Assembly: GCF_031143425.1 (NCBI RefSeq)
Contig: NC_090440.1
Location: forward strand, 341,499,844-341,563,843
Direction of reading: 5' to 3'
Origin: Pleurodeles waltl
Lineage: Eukaryota > Chordata > Amphibia > Caudata > Salamandridae
DNA length: 64,000 nt
A program made the translations under genes and the position numbers. Below, piece by piece: positions 22,886 through 32,029 of this stretch. Under the pieces are notes generated by a model. It made no database searches. It was not told where the DNA came from and was given only the letters and a program-made list of their open reading frames with translations. Position 1 is the first letter of the stretch. Each line of letters starts with the position of its first letter.

Positions 22886-23689
22886 CGCTAAATTTTGACC
22901 ATGGTGGAAAGAGCTCATACAGAGAGCCACATTACCACACTGACCGCCAGGGGTGGATTCAACAGGCACCACGGCGCTAGCCGCCTACAGCCATGCGGAA
23001 GCCAATGTCCCACCCACTGTATTAAGACACAGAAAACCGCTACATTTTCAGGGGAGGTACCAACAACATCAAAAGCCTGGTGGAAACAATGCACAGAAGG
23101 GAAACGACTCACCTGTGGAGACTCAGGGAAGAACCACGCCGCCATGAAGGCTGAACTGCATATATTCCCAATGCTTTTCTACATTCTGCTCCACCATGAA
23201 CACCAATGACAGAGAAGATGACCATGGTGAGTTAAGCCACCTAGCACGCAAGGGAGCGAAGGAAAAAGAGAGTGACGCACACACGCAACTCCTCCAGCCC
23301 CAACACCATATACACAAGCAGATGCAGTAATAAAACATATTTACCCCGTGCCCCTCAGAAATAATGCAAGGACAACACGAATACATGAAAGTGAGTGTAA
23401 TAAGATAAATACAGTAGTACTACATGCATCCAATCTAAAAGTATATACATATTTACAAATCAGGGACACTGCCCTGTCCTCAATGTTCGTGGGCCACAGG
23501 GCCACATTACAAAGTCCAAGGCCCCACTTGACTCCTGCAACAACACGGAGAGAACACCTCAGGGGCATCAGTTCAAAAATAGGCAGGCACCTCAGGGGGA
23601 TGGAGAATGGAGGGGCAACTCAGCCGGCAGATGGAACAACACCACTGGTCCTGGAAGGGGCAACATGCCCTTTGCGCTGTCCTGGGGAG
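22886..23689. other. Harbinger left flank, non-coding
   Basis: Between the terminal region and the tandem array. ORFs at 22895-23209 and 23348-23827 on the plus strand overlap minus-strand ones and show no domain. Probably untranslated transposon sequence. Confidence 0.4.
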
Positions 23690-24230
23690 TGCAAGTCACA
23701 GACTCTCAAGTGGGTGATTTGCTCACTGATTGGTCCAGGGGAGTGCAAGGCCACAATCTCTCAAATGGGTGACTTGCCCACTGCTTGGTCCTGGGGAGTG
23801 CAAGGCCACAGTTTCTCAAGTGGATGACTTGCCTACTGACTCTGGAGGGGGCAACATGCCCTGTGCTTGGTCCTGACGAGTGCAAGGCCACAGTATCTCA
23901 AGTGGGTGACTTGCCCACTGGTTATAAAGGGGGCAACATGCCCTGTGCTTGGTCCTGGGGAGGATGGGGTGAGTGGGTGTCTTCCCCACTGGTTCTGGAG
24001 GGGGCATCATGCCCTGTGATCTTCATCCTGGGTGGGATGGGGTGTGTGGGTGTCTTCCCCACTGTTTCTGGAAGGGGCATAGTGCCCTGTGAACTTGATC
24101 CTAGAGAGGATGGGGTGAGTGGGTGCCATACCCACTGATTCTGGAGGGGGCATCGTGCCCTGTGATGCAGGTCTTGGGGAGTGCAAGGTCACAGTCCCTC
24201 AGGTGGGTGTTATACCCACAGGATTTGCAG
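23690..24230 (+). repeat. Tandem repeat array, ~60-90-bp units
   Basis: Two alternating modules repeat: GGGGAGTGCAAGGCCACAG...TCTCAAGTGGGTGACTTGCC and CTGGAGGGGGCA.CATGCCCTGTG. The first appears at about 23734, 23796, 23878 and 24177; the second at about 23845, 23930, 23998, 24070 and 24143. It lies at and just beyond the 3' end of gene A and encodes only repeat-shaped peptides. Confidence 0.65.
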
Positions 24231-24916
24231 GGGGCAGGCCGCACAACAGGCCATGGACGTAGGACTACATCTGTACGACGGCGGTGATGGCTGCTCAGTG
24301 GTGATGATGCTGATGTTGCCGCTGGTGGTGGGGGGAAGCTCCAGCCCATCCCCTGCAGCCTCGGATGGCTGCCCACTGGTGCTGCAGCTGATGCTGGTGG
24401 TGGTGGTTGTGTTGATGCTGCTGGTGGTTGTGGGGGGAAGCTCCTGCCATCCCCTACAGTCTCCGAAGGCTGCCCACTGGTGCTGCTGCTGCTGGTGGTG
24501 GTGCTGGTGGTGGTTGTGCTGCTGGTGGTAGTGGGGGGAGGCTCCAGCCCATCCCCTGCAGCCTCAGATGGCCCCTTGCCCTTCCAAGCAGCAGCTGGGG
24601 ATGGCTTCTTGCTCCTCTTGGCAGCAGCTGAGAATGGCTCCTTAATCCTCTCGGCAGCAGCTGGGGATGGCTTCTTGCTCCTCTTGGTAGCAGCTGGGGA
24701 TGGCTCCTTGCTCTTCTTTTCAGCAGCTCGGGATGGCTCCTTGCTCTTTTTTGCAGCATCTGGGTGTGGCACCTTGACCTTCCTGGCAGCACTTGGGGTA
24801 GGCACCCTTTCCGTGTGGCTGCCTGGTGCCCGGGATCCTTTCCCACAACGAGTTGCTGTGGAAACTATTGGGCCCGTGGACTGGGTGGCTGAGGTGCTTG
24901 TCTGGGTTTCACACAC
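24101..24916 (-). pseudogene. Myb/SANT-like gene A, last exon (Lys/Pro-rich tail)
   Basis: On the minus strand a CCTTCAG acceptor precedes the exon start at 24916, and the frame stays open to 24101. The product is low complexity. Blocks such as KKSKEPSPAA, KRSKKPSPAAA and KKSKEPSRAAE repeat about eight times, then come Thr/Ser runs and a Pro-rich end. This looks like a histone-H1-type basic tail suited to binding DNA. It belongs with the Myb-like N-terminal exons at 29365-28302. The final part overlaps the tandem array, so the natural C-terminus is uncertain. Confidence 0.55.
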
Positions 24917-24971
24917 CTGAAGGATGGGGGAAGGGAGTAGGGAAGAGGTCAATGTGGAGAGGAAAAGCTGC

Positions 24972-25964
24972 TTAGGAACACTGGGGCAGGGCGAGGGAGA
25001 AGGAAGAGGGAGTGGTTGTAGGAGGTGTCCATCTGCTGTGTTTGGGTGCAGGTGCAGGTGCATGGGCTGGATGCTGTTGTGAGGCGGATGGCTGTTGGTT
25101 GTCTGAGTGCTTGCGTTTGTGTACCTTGGTAGGAGAGGGCACAGACCCAGTAGGAGGGGACACAGGGGATGTGTGCATGGATGTTGGGGTGGATACTGCC
25201 AGTGAGGTGTGTGCTCTGATAGGTGTGCTGGTGATGGCGGTAGTGGATGAGGATGTAGTGCATGCAGGTGTAAGTGTAGATGCAACTGGGAGCGAGGAGG
25301 GACACACAGTGGAGGCAGAGGATGTTGGTGTGTCTGCTTCTGGATGGTGTTTGTGTGAGGGCCTGTGGGATGAACTGTGGTGCCTGTGTTTGCCTGTGCC
25401 ACTCTTGTCTGTTGTCCGGTGTGCATGCTCATCTGCCTGTGTGCTTGGGATAGGTTGGGGTTGATGGGAATGGGATTGGGTTGAGGAAGTTGGAGGGGGA
25501 AGGGTGGAAACAGGGACAATGGCTGCCATCAGAGAGGAGGCCAGAGCCTGGATGATTGATCTCTGCTGGGCTGCCAAGCCAGTGTGAATGCCCTCCAGAA
25601 ATGCATTGTTCTGTTGCATTTGGGCTGCCAGCTCCTGGATGGCATTCACAATGGTTGACTGCCCAACAAAGATAGATCTCAGGAGGTCAATAGCCTCCTC
25701 ACTCAGGGCAGTAGGGCTAACTCGAGCAGCGCCTGAGGTGCCTGGGGTGAAGGAGATGCCCACCCTCCTGGGTGAGTGGGCAAGGGCAACTTGCTGAAGG
25801 GCTGCTGGGAGGGCGATGCTGGTACGGGGTTTGCGGCTGTACCTGCAGAAGGGGTTGGCACAGAGGTGTCCGCCACCACCAGGGAGCTTCCTTCAGAGGA
25901 GGTACCCGTGTCCGAACTGTCCCCTCCAGTCTCCCCTGTGGTGCTCCTCTAGCCCTCCGTCCCA
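24972..25964 (-). pseudogene. Myb/SANT-like gene A, middle region
   Basis: The Met at 25763 (minus) opens a 263-residue frame. It begins MGISFTPGTSGAARVSPTAL, then DLLRSIFVGQSTIVNAIQEL and LAAQMQQNNAFLEGIH, a hydrophobic heptad-like segment probably used for dimerisation. The remainder is Ser/Thr/Pro/His-rich. Upstream, 25965-25764 continues the same gene in another frame, implying a frameshift. The coding sequence is cut at 25968 by the inserted element and resumes at 28302. Harbinger Myb-like proteins known to me have this order: Myb domain, linker, coiled coil. Confidence 0.5.
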
Positions 25965-26240
25965 CTGGTGTAGTGAATCCTAGTTTGTTTTAACGGGATA
26001 ACAGGAGTTAGCTTAGCCGTAGGCATGTAAACTCGTGCCCCCGTCACCTAGTGACTTTTAATCTACTTAGCTTGCTCTGTCTTAGTCCATTTAATTATTT
26101 ATTTCCTTTAAGTGGCAGCCTTGTTTATAGTTAGGCCACTTGTTATGAGTTTTATTATAAGTGTCACTGCGCCAAGGCGTCAAGATCAAACACGAAAGAC
26201 AAACAAACAGTATGTGCTCACACTTAGGGATTTTCCCTCT

Positions 26241-26354
26241 CTGTATTTTCGAGGGATTGTTGATATTAATTGCCGTCCCGAGCATGCCTGCTATCTATTG
26301 TTTTGGAATACACCTTCGTCAGGGGACCTTGTAGATCTGTATAAATACATCACA
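26241..26354 (+). repeat. Inverted repeat, left copy, with promoter-like TATA
   Basis: Runs from about TATTTTCGAGGGATTGTTG through TTTTGGAATACACC to GTATAAATACATCAC. It is nearly complementary to 27760-27873 (about seven differences by eye). TATAAATA sits at 26340-26347. Confidence 0.75.
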
Positions 26355-26652
26355 CTTCAGACAGATAATCAAAGGGATTCCGGCCAGAGGGCATCGCCAC
26401 CATCGCTAATACCGATGCTGCAGTCATCTTGACACTGACCCAGTCTTCGTGTCCCTACGGAGTCTGAGATAGAGACCTCATTCCAAGGTAACGAGGGTTG
26501 GGGTCTCCTCTCATGGACATGGCTTTGGCAGCTTAGGTTTAGCAAACCCAGCTCTACTTTAGGTAGGAGGTTAGGCCTATTCTCATTAGGGTATTAGAGC
26601 ATATTCCATCTCGTACGTATATATATATATATTTCTTTCATATATTGCAAAA

Positions 26653-26766
26653 ATGGTGGGGGTCTTTATAACCATGACTCTCTTCTTCACAATACTGTTG
26701 CTTGGTATATTCATTATCCTAATCATTGCAGTTCATGCAACTTATCGCAAATGGCAGTTATGTTAA
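26653..26766 (+). CDS. Small predicted single-pass membrane peptide (37 aa)
   Basis: ATG at 26653, TAA at 26764-26766, directly followed by AATAAA (26768 region). From residue 3 to about 28 it is almost wholly hydrophobic (core LFFTILLLGIFIILIIAV), followed by a short basic tail HATYRKWQLC. This is the shape of a single membrane helix with a short cytoplasmic end, as in the C-terminus of retroviral envelope proteins or small viral membrane peptides. It lies about 300 bp downstream of the TATAAATA at 26340 and a GGTAACG donor-like site near 26487. Whether it is a gene or an env scrap cannot be settled here. Confidence 0.35.
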   Translation: MVGVFITMTLFFTILLLGIFIILIIAVHATYRKWQLC

Positions 26767-26767
26767 A

Positions 26768-26773
26768 TAAAAA
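26768..26773 (+). terminator. Polyadenylation-signal-like AATAAA
   Basis: Two bases after the stop of the membrane-peptide ORF; another ATAATAAA lies near 26825. Confidence 0.4.
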
Positions 26774-27006
26774 CTATTATAACTTCACTGCATCTGTGTT
26801 ATTGCCTTTGTTTGTATGAGACATAATAAATCTGTGAGAAAAGGGTAATTTCCGTTTAACCACGACAACCCTGAGATATCTTACTTTGAGTCCATGCATA
26901 AGCGACTGCTACAAATCACCTTTTACTATTGTGTTTCTGGTGAGGTACTGCTAGTGAGCCGGTAAGGTTTGGACAACAGTTACAACTAGTTGTAGGAAGA
27001 GACTTA

Positions 27007-27614
27007 GGGCCTCATTCTGACCCTGGCGGTCCAAGACCGCCAGGGCCACGGACGACTGAAGCACCGCCAACAGGCTGGCGGTGCTTCATTGCCCATTCCG
27101 ACCGCGGCTCTAATGCCGCGGTCGGAAAACCGGGTCCGGCGGTTTCCCGCCGGATTTCCCCCGGTTGGGCGAATCCTCCATGGCGGCGCTATTCTGACCC
27201 CTTTCCTGCCAGCCTGTTTCTGGCGGTTTTTACCGCCAGGAACAGGCTGGCGGGAACGGGTGTCCTGGGGCCCCTGGGGGCCCCTGCACTGCCCAGGACA
27301 CTGGCATGGGCAGTGCAGGGGCCCCCTAACAGGGCCCCAGCCTGCTTTTCACTGTCTGCCTAGCAGACAGTGAAAAGCGCGACGGGTGCAACTGCACCCG
27401 TCGCACACCTGCAACACCGCCGGCTCCATTCGGAGCCAGCTTCTGTGTTGCAGGCCCCTTTCCCGCTGGGCCGGCGGGCGCTACCTTAGGTAGCGCCCGC
27501 CGGCCCAGCGGGAAAGTTAGAATGGCACCAGCGGTCTTTTGACCGCGGGGCGGCCGAATGGCGGTTGCCTCCAGGCGGGCGGCGACCGCCGCCCGCCGGG
27601 GTCAGAATGACCCC
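27007..27614. mobile_element. GC-rich palindromic MITE, copy a
   Basis: 608 bp, flanked by TTA (27004-27006 and 27615-27617). Ends GGGCCTCATTCTGACC and GGTCAGAATGACCCC are near-complementary. The body is a chain of consecutive hairpins: GCACCGCC...GGCGGTGC, CCGCGGTC-type, CACTGTCTGCCTAGCAGACA, GGGTGCAACTGCACCC, CGGCTCCATTCGGAGCCAG, and GGGCGCTACCTTAGGTAGCG. It encodes nothing; the open frames it contains come from its GC content. It is inserted inside the unidentified TG...CA element. Confidence 0.8.
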
Positions 27615-27619
27615 TTAGT

Positions 27620-27761
27620 CACCTACAAACAAAAGTACTGTCATCCTGAGACCAGCAGTCTTGCTCAGAGCAAGAGTCCAAACTACGACATGTCGTAGTT
27701 TGGACTCTTGCTCTGAGCAAGACTGCTGGTCTCAGGATGACAGTACTTTCGTTTGTAGGTG
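27620..27761. repeat. Spacer-free palindrome, 71-bp arms
   Basis: The left arm (27620-27690) and right arm (27691-27761) are complementary with a single mismatch. The centre reads CTACGACA|TGTCGTAG. The left arm contains a smaller hairpin of its own (CTTGCTCAGAGCAAG). The CA|TG centre looks like two LTR-type ends joined head to head. Confidence 0.9.
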
Positions 27762-27873
27762 TGATGTATTTATACAGCTCTACAAGGTCCCCTGATGTAG
27801 GTGCATTCCAAAACAATAGATAGCAGGCATGCTTGGGACGGCAATTAATATCAACAATCCCTCGAAAGTATAG
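27760..27873 (-). repeat. Inverted repeat, right copy, with promoter-like TATA
   Basis: Reverse complement of 26241-26354. Its TATAAATA is on the minus strand at 27774-27767, about 77 bp before the palindrome centre. Confidence 0.75.
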
Positions 27874-28147
27874 ACAAACCAGCAAAGGTGTACCGAAGAT
27901 CCGAACCATGCGTTCATGGCGCCACCAACGATGGTGTTTAGGCACTAATTTAGGGATGCCCTGACTATCACTGTCTCACAGACAACAGGTACCCTAAGTA
28001 CCATTATACGGAGACGTCCGTGGTCTTTGGGAAAATCCTCCTCAGCTGAACAGGTAACACCTAATTAAGCTGTAGGTTGTTCGAGCTCAAACTCATTAAA
28101 AGGAAAAACTTCCCCTATTTTTTAGTGTTCCGTTTCCCTAAACAACT

Positions 28148-28297
28148 ATGGCTAATACCATAGACATTCCTGCGAATGCTAGACATGCACTTACACAACA
28201 TTTATTAGCGCATGGCCTTACAGAAGAGGGCGGGGATGTTACTATGATTATAGAAGCAACTGAAGCATACCAAACAGAGAATTTCCAAACTACGACA
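28148..28297 (+). pseudogene. Unknown ORF start truncated by the element end
   Basis: ATG at 28148. About 50 residues are read before the element boundary, starting MANTIDIPANARHALTQHLL, then EEGGDVTMIIEATEAYQ. The frame continues into Harbinger DNA and stops at 28391-28393, so the natural protein is cut. It looks like a genuine protein start (balanced composition, acidic second half), but I do not recognise it. Confidence 0.35.
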
Positions 28298-28301
28298 CTG
28301 G

Positions 28302-29012
28302 TGCCCTCTGGGTCCTGTGGGATGCAGCTCCCTTTGTCACCGCTGCCTCTGCTCTTCCGCCAGATGATACTAATGCACATAAGGACAGGATGACAAAACA
28401 AAAAGATGGGGGGAGACAAAGGATTCACTTGGTCAATTGCTACACCAACAACACCGTTGGCGTACACAGCACCCTCACACACAGGGAACAGCCCTACGCG
28501 CAATGCACTACCAGTAACAATGCTAGTCACCAGAGCATGGGGAGGGACACATACTGCCAACTGCAGCATACTTGGGACCCACACACCCCTGCACAGTAGT
28601 GGATGCCTACTAGCTAGGTTGGAGCAATTTCACATCAGAACTCTGCCCAACATGGAACCTACTCTCCAATGTCAGGCACACATCCCCCACCCGGATACCA
28701 ACCCACCAGGCATGAGTAGTAATGATGGGAACTGTATTCACCCCCTTGTTGCTGCTGTGATGCCCCCAAGTGCCCATCCAGCTCTGGAGAGGCCACCTCC
28801 AGAATGTGGGCCATCATGGGGGTCAGGGTTTGACGGGCACCCCTTCCTCGTTGAGAGGCCATCCCCAGCTGGGCCTGTGCCGTCTCCTGTGCCCAGCGTC
28901 TCAAATCCTCCCTCCGTTTCTGACAGTGGATGCTCTGCCTACCGTAGACCCCCAGATTCCGCACCTCCTTGGCGATGGCACGCCATATACCCTTCTTTTG
29001 ATGGGCTCTGAC
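28302..29012 (-). pseudogene. Myb/SANT-like gene A, DNA-binding-domain exon
   Basis: On the minus strand a CCTCTGCAG acceptor precedes the exon at 29012. The frame gives HQKKGIWRAIAKEVRNLGVY, then RQSIHCQKRREDLRRWAQ, then AQLGMASQRGRGARQTLTP. Regularly spaced Trp/Leu and the basic third helix (KRREDLRRW) match the Myb/SANT-like domain of Harbinger partner proteins, which bind the transposon ends and help import the nuclease. Reading becomes disordered after about 28659. The exon is severed at 28301 by the 2.3-kb element. Confidence 0.65.
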
Positions 29013-29233
29013 CTGCAGAGGAAATATACATAGGCAAAGGTATTAGTTACACCGTCCTACCTGTTACACTCATGGCCCACCATAGACCTTGCCATCCCCT
29101 TATGCACGGACATGGCCCAGCATACATGCTGCATGCTACCCAGGGACCATCCACTAACCCCCCCCACACAAGGCCTTCACACACAGCACTCCATGCATTC
29201 ATGCCCCATGCATCGTGCTCACAGTGTACTCAC
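29013..29233 (-). other. Intron of gene A
   Basis: Bounded on the minus strand by AACAG|GTGAGTAC (donor at 29233) and CTCTGCAG (acceptor at 29013). Joining the exons restores a continuous Myb-like frame across the junction. Confidence 0.5.
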
Positions 29234-29365
29234 CTGTTGGTCTGGAGGCAGATACAGCTGTCCGTTCTGGGGTAGGACCCCATCCACTAGTCTCTCCAAC
29301 TCCACCGAGGTGAAGGCAGGGGCCCTTTCCCCAGTCACACGGGCCATGGAAGGTTCCAGACACAG
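29234..29365 (-). pseudogene. Myb/SANT-like gene A, first helix exon
   Basis: Minus strand reads FTSVELERLVDGVLPQ and then LPPDQQ at the donor. This is the first helix and linker of the domain completed by the next exon. The natural start codon lies further upstream and I cannot place it. Confidence 0.5.
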
Positions 29366-29667
29366 GTCACAGCAGCACATGAAGTGTAGGTCCTCTACTG
29401 TTGAAGGTCAGGTAGCAAGTGAGTGAACAGATAAAAAATGGCATTGACGTCCGAGGCAGTGCATACCGTTACCGCCGGCGTACATCACCATTGGCCAGTG
29501 TACCCCATAGGGCCAATAATAACCAATGAGGAGTTGTGTGGCGTTTCCCGACTGCCTCCCACAACGGCACCCAACGTCAGCAGAATTACCTCACTTCCAC
29601 CTGTCCACCTATGGTGTGGGCCACAAGGGTTAGAAGGTGGCTAACAGTTGTCCCTCGATATTTGCAG

Positions 29668-30049
29668 GTGACTCTTGTTACCCCAGCCTCTCATGGCTAC
29701 TGACCCCTGTGAGGAATCCCAGGCAAGGGCTGAGGAACGTTACAATGAGGCACACGGGCGACCAAGAAGGATAACTGAACATACATTTGGCCTCCTGAAG
29801 GCCAGGTTTCGGTGCCTCCATCTAACTGGTGGATCCCTGTGCTACTCACCCAAAAAGGTCAGCCAGATAATCGTGGCATGCTGCATGTTGCATAACCTTG
29901 CCTTGAGATGCCATGTGCCTTTTATGCAGGAGGAGGAGGCTGGAGATGGCCGTGTGGCAGCAGTGGACCCTGTGGACAGTGAAGATGAGGAGGCAGAGGA
30001 TGCGGATGAGGACAACAGATCTGCAGTGATACAACAATACTTCCAATGA
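29668..30049 (+). pseudogene. HARBI1-like: HARBI1-like nuclease, last exon
   Basis: A TATTTGCAG acceptor ends at 29667 and the stop TGA is at 30047. The exon first encodes GDSCYPSLSWLLTP, then after a one-base frameshift near 29724 RAEERYNEAHGRPRR, ITEHTFGLLKARFRCLHLTG, SPKKVSQIIVACCMLHNLAL and an acidic tail ending QQYFQ. The Glu in TEHTFG is the third acidic residue of the DDE triad of PIF/Harbinger transposases, and the HNLAL block is their conserved C-terminal region. The exons carrying the two catalytic Asp residues are not found upstream, so the nuclease is dead. It lies divergent from gene A and convergent with gene B. Confidence 0.75.
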
Positions 30050-30516
30050 CACACAGGTAAGACAGTTTACCTTCACAATGAATTGACAGTTTTTTGTTTG
30101 ACATTGTCACTGACAGGCAGTTATTTCCCACTTCTAAGGCCACTCACTGTACCCTTTGGCAACTCTTTTTGCAGATGTTGATGCCCCACTATTGCTCCTG
30201 GGGTGCCCCCAACTACAGATCTTTCCTATGTATACATTACTGTACAGTTGAATTCCAATGTTTAAAGCATGTTAAACAAATACATACTTAAATCATTTGA
30301 CATACTCCATACTTGTATTTTATCAAAGTGTGTTTATTGCAGTGCTCTAAAGAAAAGGGGGAAGTGCAATGGGCTGGGGTGATGATGGAGGAAAGTCCAG
30401 GATATTTGTAGCACAGGTTCATTGTCCAAGGGGGCATAGGAAGGGGAGCAATGGCAGTTCAAGGTGGACAGGGTGACAGGGTAGGACACAAGGGTGACAA
30501 TCAGGAGAGTCTTATT
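30050..30516. other. Convergent 3' region between HARBI1-like exon and gene B
   Basis: Non-coding. Both neighbours end here, so their 3' untranslated regions probably lie in this stretch. Confidence 0.4.
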
Positions 30517-31337
30517 TCAGGGCAGGGGGTTTGGCAATAGTCCCTGGCTTCTGCCTGGATTGCAGGGAACATTTGCGGGTGGTTCTCCTTCTGCAGGGGG
30601 AGGGGTGCTGATGGCCTGTTGGTCCTGTAGCGGGGCTTCCTGTCCACTAGCGGCAGCGGAGGTGGAGGGCTGTTCAGTAGTCTGGCTAGTAGCAAGGGCC
30701 TGCTGGTGTAACACTGCCTCCCTCATTATGTTGGCCATGTCTGCCAGCACCCCTGCAATGGAGACCAGTGTGGTGTTAATGGACTTCAAGTGCTCCCTGA
30801 TCCCCTGGTACTGTCCCTCCTGCAGCCGCATGTTCTCCGGCAACTTGTCCAGGATCTGGCCCAGCGTATCATGGGAATGTTGGTATGGTCCTAGGATCGC
30901 AGTGAGTGCCTCCTGGAGAGTCGGTTCCCTGGGACTGTCCTCCCCCTGGCGCACAGCAGTCCTCCCAGCTTCCCTGTTGTCCTGTGCCTCTGTCCCCTGA
31001 ACCGTGTGCCCACTGCCACTGACCGCAGGTCCCTGGTTGTCTTGTGTTTGTGGTGTGCCCTGGGGTCCATGTAGTGGTGGACACACTGCTGATTGACGTG
31101 TCCTGGGGACAGAAGTATGGGTCTGCTGGGTGGGTGCTGTGGTGGTGTTTCTTGAGGGGAAAGGCTCTGTGGTGGTGTGTGACTGTGCCTGAGTAACCGA
31201 CTGTCCGGAGGTCCCTGATGGGCCAGGTTGAACATCCAGATCCTGGTGAGCAGAGTCGTTGTCATCACTGTGGGCCTCTTCTGTGGGGGGACTGGATGTT
31301 GCTGGCACCTCTTCTCCGGTGATATTGGCTGGGATAC
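30517..31337 (-). pseudogene. Myb/SANT-like gene B, second exon
   Basis: A CATCCCCACAG acceptor precedes the exon at 31337. The frame starts with a GIPANI-type junction and runs 263 residues from the Met at 31308. There is a Ser/Thr/Gln-rich linker, then REPTLQEALTAILGPYQ and YQGIREHLKSINTTLVSIAG, a leucine heptad segment like the C-terminal coiled coil of Harbinger Myb proteins, then STSAAASGQEAPLQDQQ and a Pro-rich end. The stop is at 30517. It is uninterrupted, in contrast to the frameshifted first exon. Confidence 0.6.
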
Positions 31338-31681
31338 CTGTGGGGATGTAAATGCAGTGTTATTATTTCTGTGTGTGACATATTGTGCATGGTTGGGCCT
31401 CCCTCGATGGTTGTTATTGCCAGGGCAGCTTTGCCTTGTGTGAGTTGTAATGTGGTGGGCTAGGTGATTCTCTCTAGTGTGCATGCTTTAGTGATAGGTG
31501 TCCATGCAAGTCTGTGAGGGATTTCCATGCATTGGTATAGCATGCTGGGCTTGGCATTTGGATGATTGATATGTGATGGTAGGTGGTGTGGGAGGTGGTT
31601 TGGTGATGGAAGTGAGGGTAAGGGTGGGAGTATGTGATGGCATGCAGGTAGGGGGGTGAAAGTAGTAAAGAGTTGACTTAC
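31338..31681 (-). other. Intron of gene B
   Basis: Minus-strand donor ATTCTG|GTAAGTC at 31681 and acceptor CCCCACAG at 31338. About 344 bp, G/T-rich on the plus strand. Confidence 0.55.
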
Positions 31682-32020
31682 CAGAATTCAGTCCTCCTGC
31701 TACTCCGCCAGGCCCTCAGGATGCATGATTGCCAAGACTTGCTCCTCCCATGTTGTTAGTTGTGGGGGAGTAAGTGGGGATCCACCGCCAGTCCTCTGTA
31801 CAGCGAGTTGATGTCTTGCTGCAATGGAATGCACTTTCCCCCGTAGGTCATTCCACCTCTTCCTGATGTCATCCCTTGTTCTGGGGTGCTGTCCCACGGC
31901 GTTGACCCTGTCCACGATTCTCTGCCATAGCTCCATCTTCCTAGCAATGGATATCTGCTGCACCTGTGATTTCCCCCACCATGACCCTTATGTCCTCCTC
32001 AGAGAATCTGAGGTGTCATT
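31682..32020 (-). pseudogene. Myb/SANT-like gene B, DNA-binding-domain exon
   Basis: Minus strand gives helix 1 remnants (RFSEEDIRVMVGEI near 32015-31975), then RKMELWQRIVDRVNAVG, RTRDDIRKRWNDLRGKVHSI, and LTTWEEQVLAIMHPEG. The W...V...V and RKRW..L spacing is the Myb/SANT-like domain. A one-base loss near 31703 (GGCGGAGTAG) creates a stop just before the donor, and helix 1 is out of frame with the rest. The domain clearly differs from that of gene A, so the two are not recent duplicates. Confidence 0.7.
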
Positions 32021-32029
32021 GTGGTGCCA

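Larger units (their letters stand above)
25969..28297. mobile_element. Unidentified TG...CA element with long palindrome
   Basis: Starts TGTAGTGAATCC, ends CCAAACTACGACA, and is flanked by CTGG (25965-25968 and 28298-28301), a 4-bp duplication. The Harbinger gene-A sequence is continuous without it. Inside are a 114-bp inverted pair (26241-26354 and 27760-27873), each arm carrying TATAAATA, a spacer-free palindrome at 27620-27761, a 37-residue membrane-peptide ORF, a partial ORF running into the right end, and a GC-rich MITE. The right-end phrase CCAAACTACGACA is also the palindrome centre. TG...CA ends and a short duplication suggest integrase-driven insertion of a retrovirus-like element that was rearranged. 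No known family is recognised. Confidence 0.55.

Noticed and set aside
22895..23209. 104-residue plus ORF near the Harbinger left end
   Set aside because: An overlapping minus frame has the same quality and no domain is visible in either.
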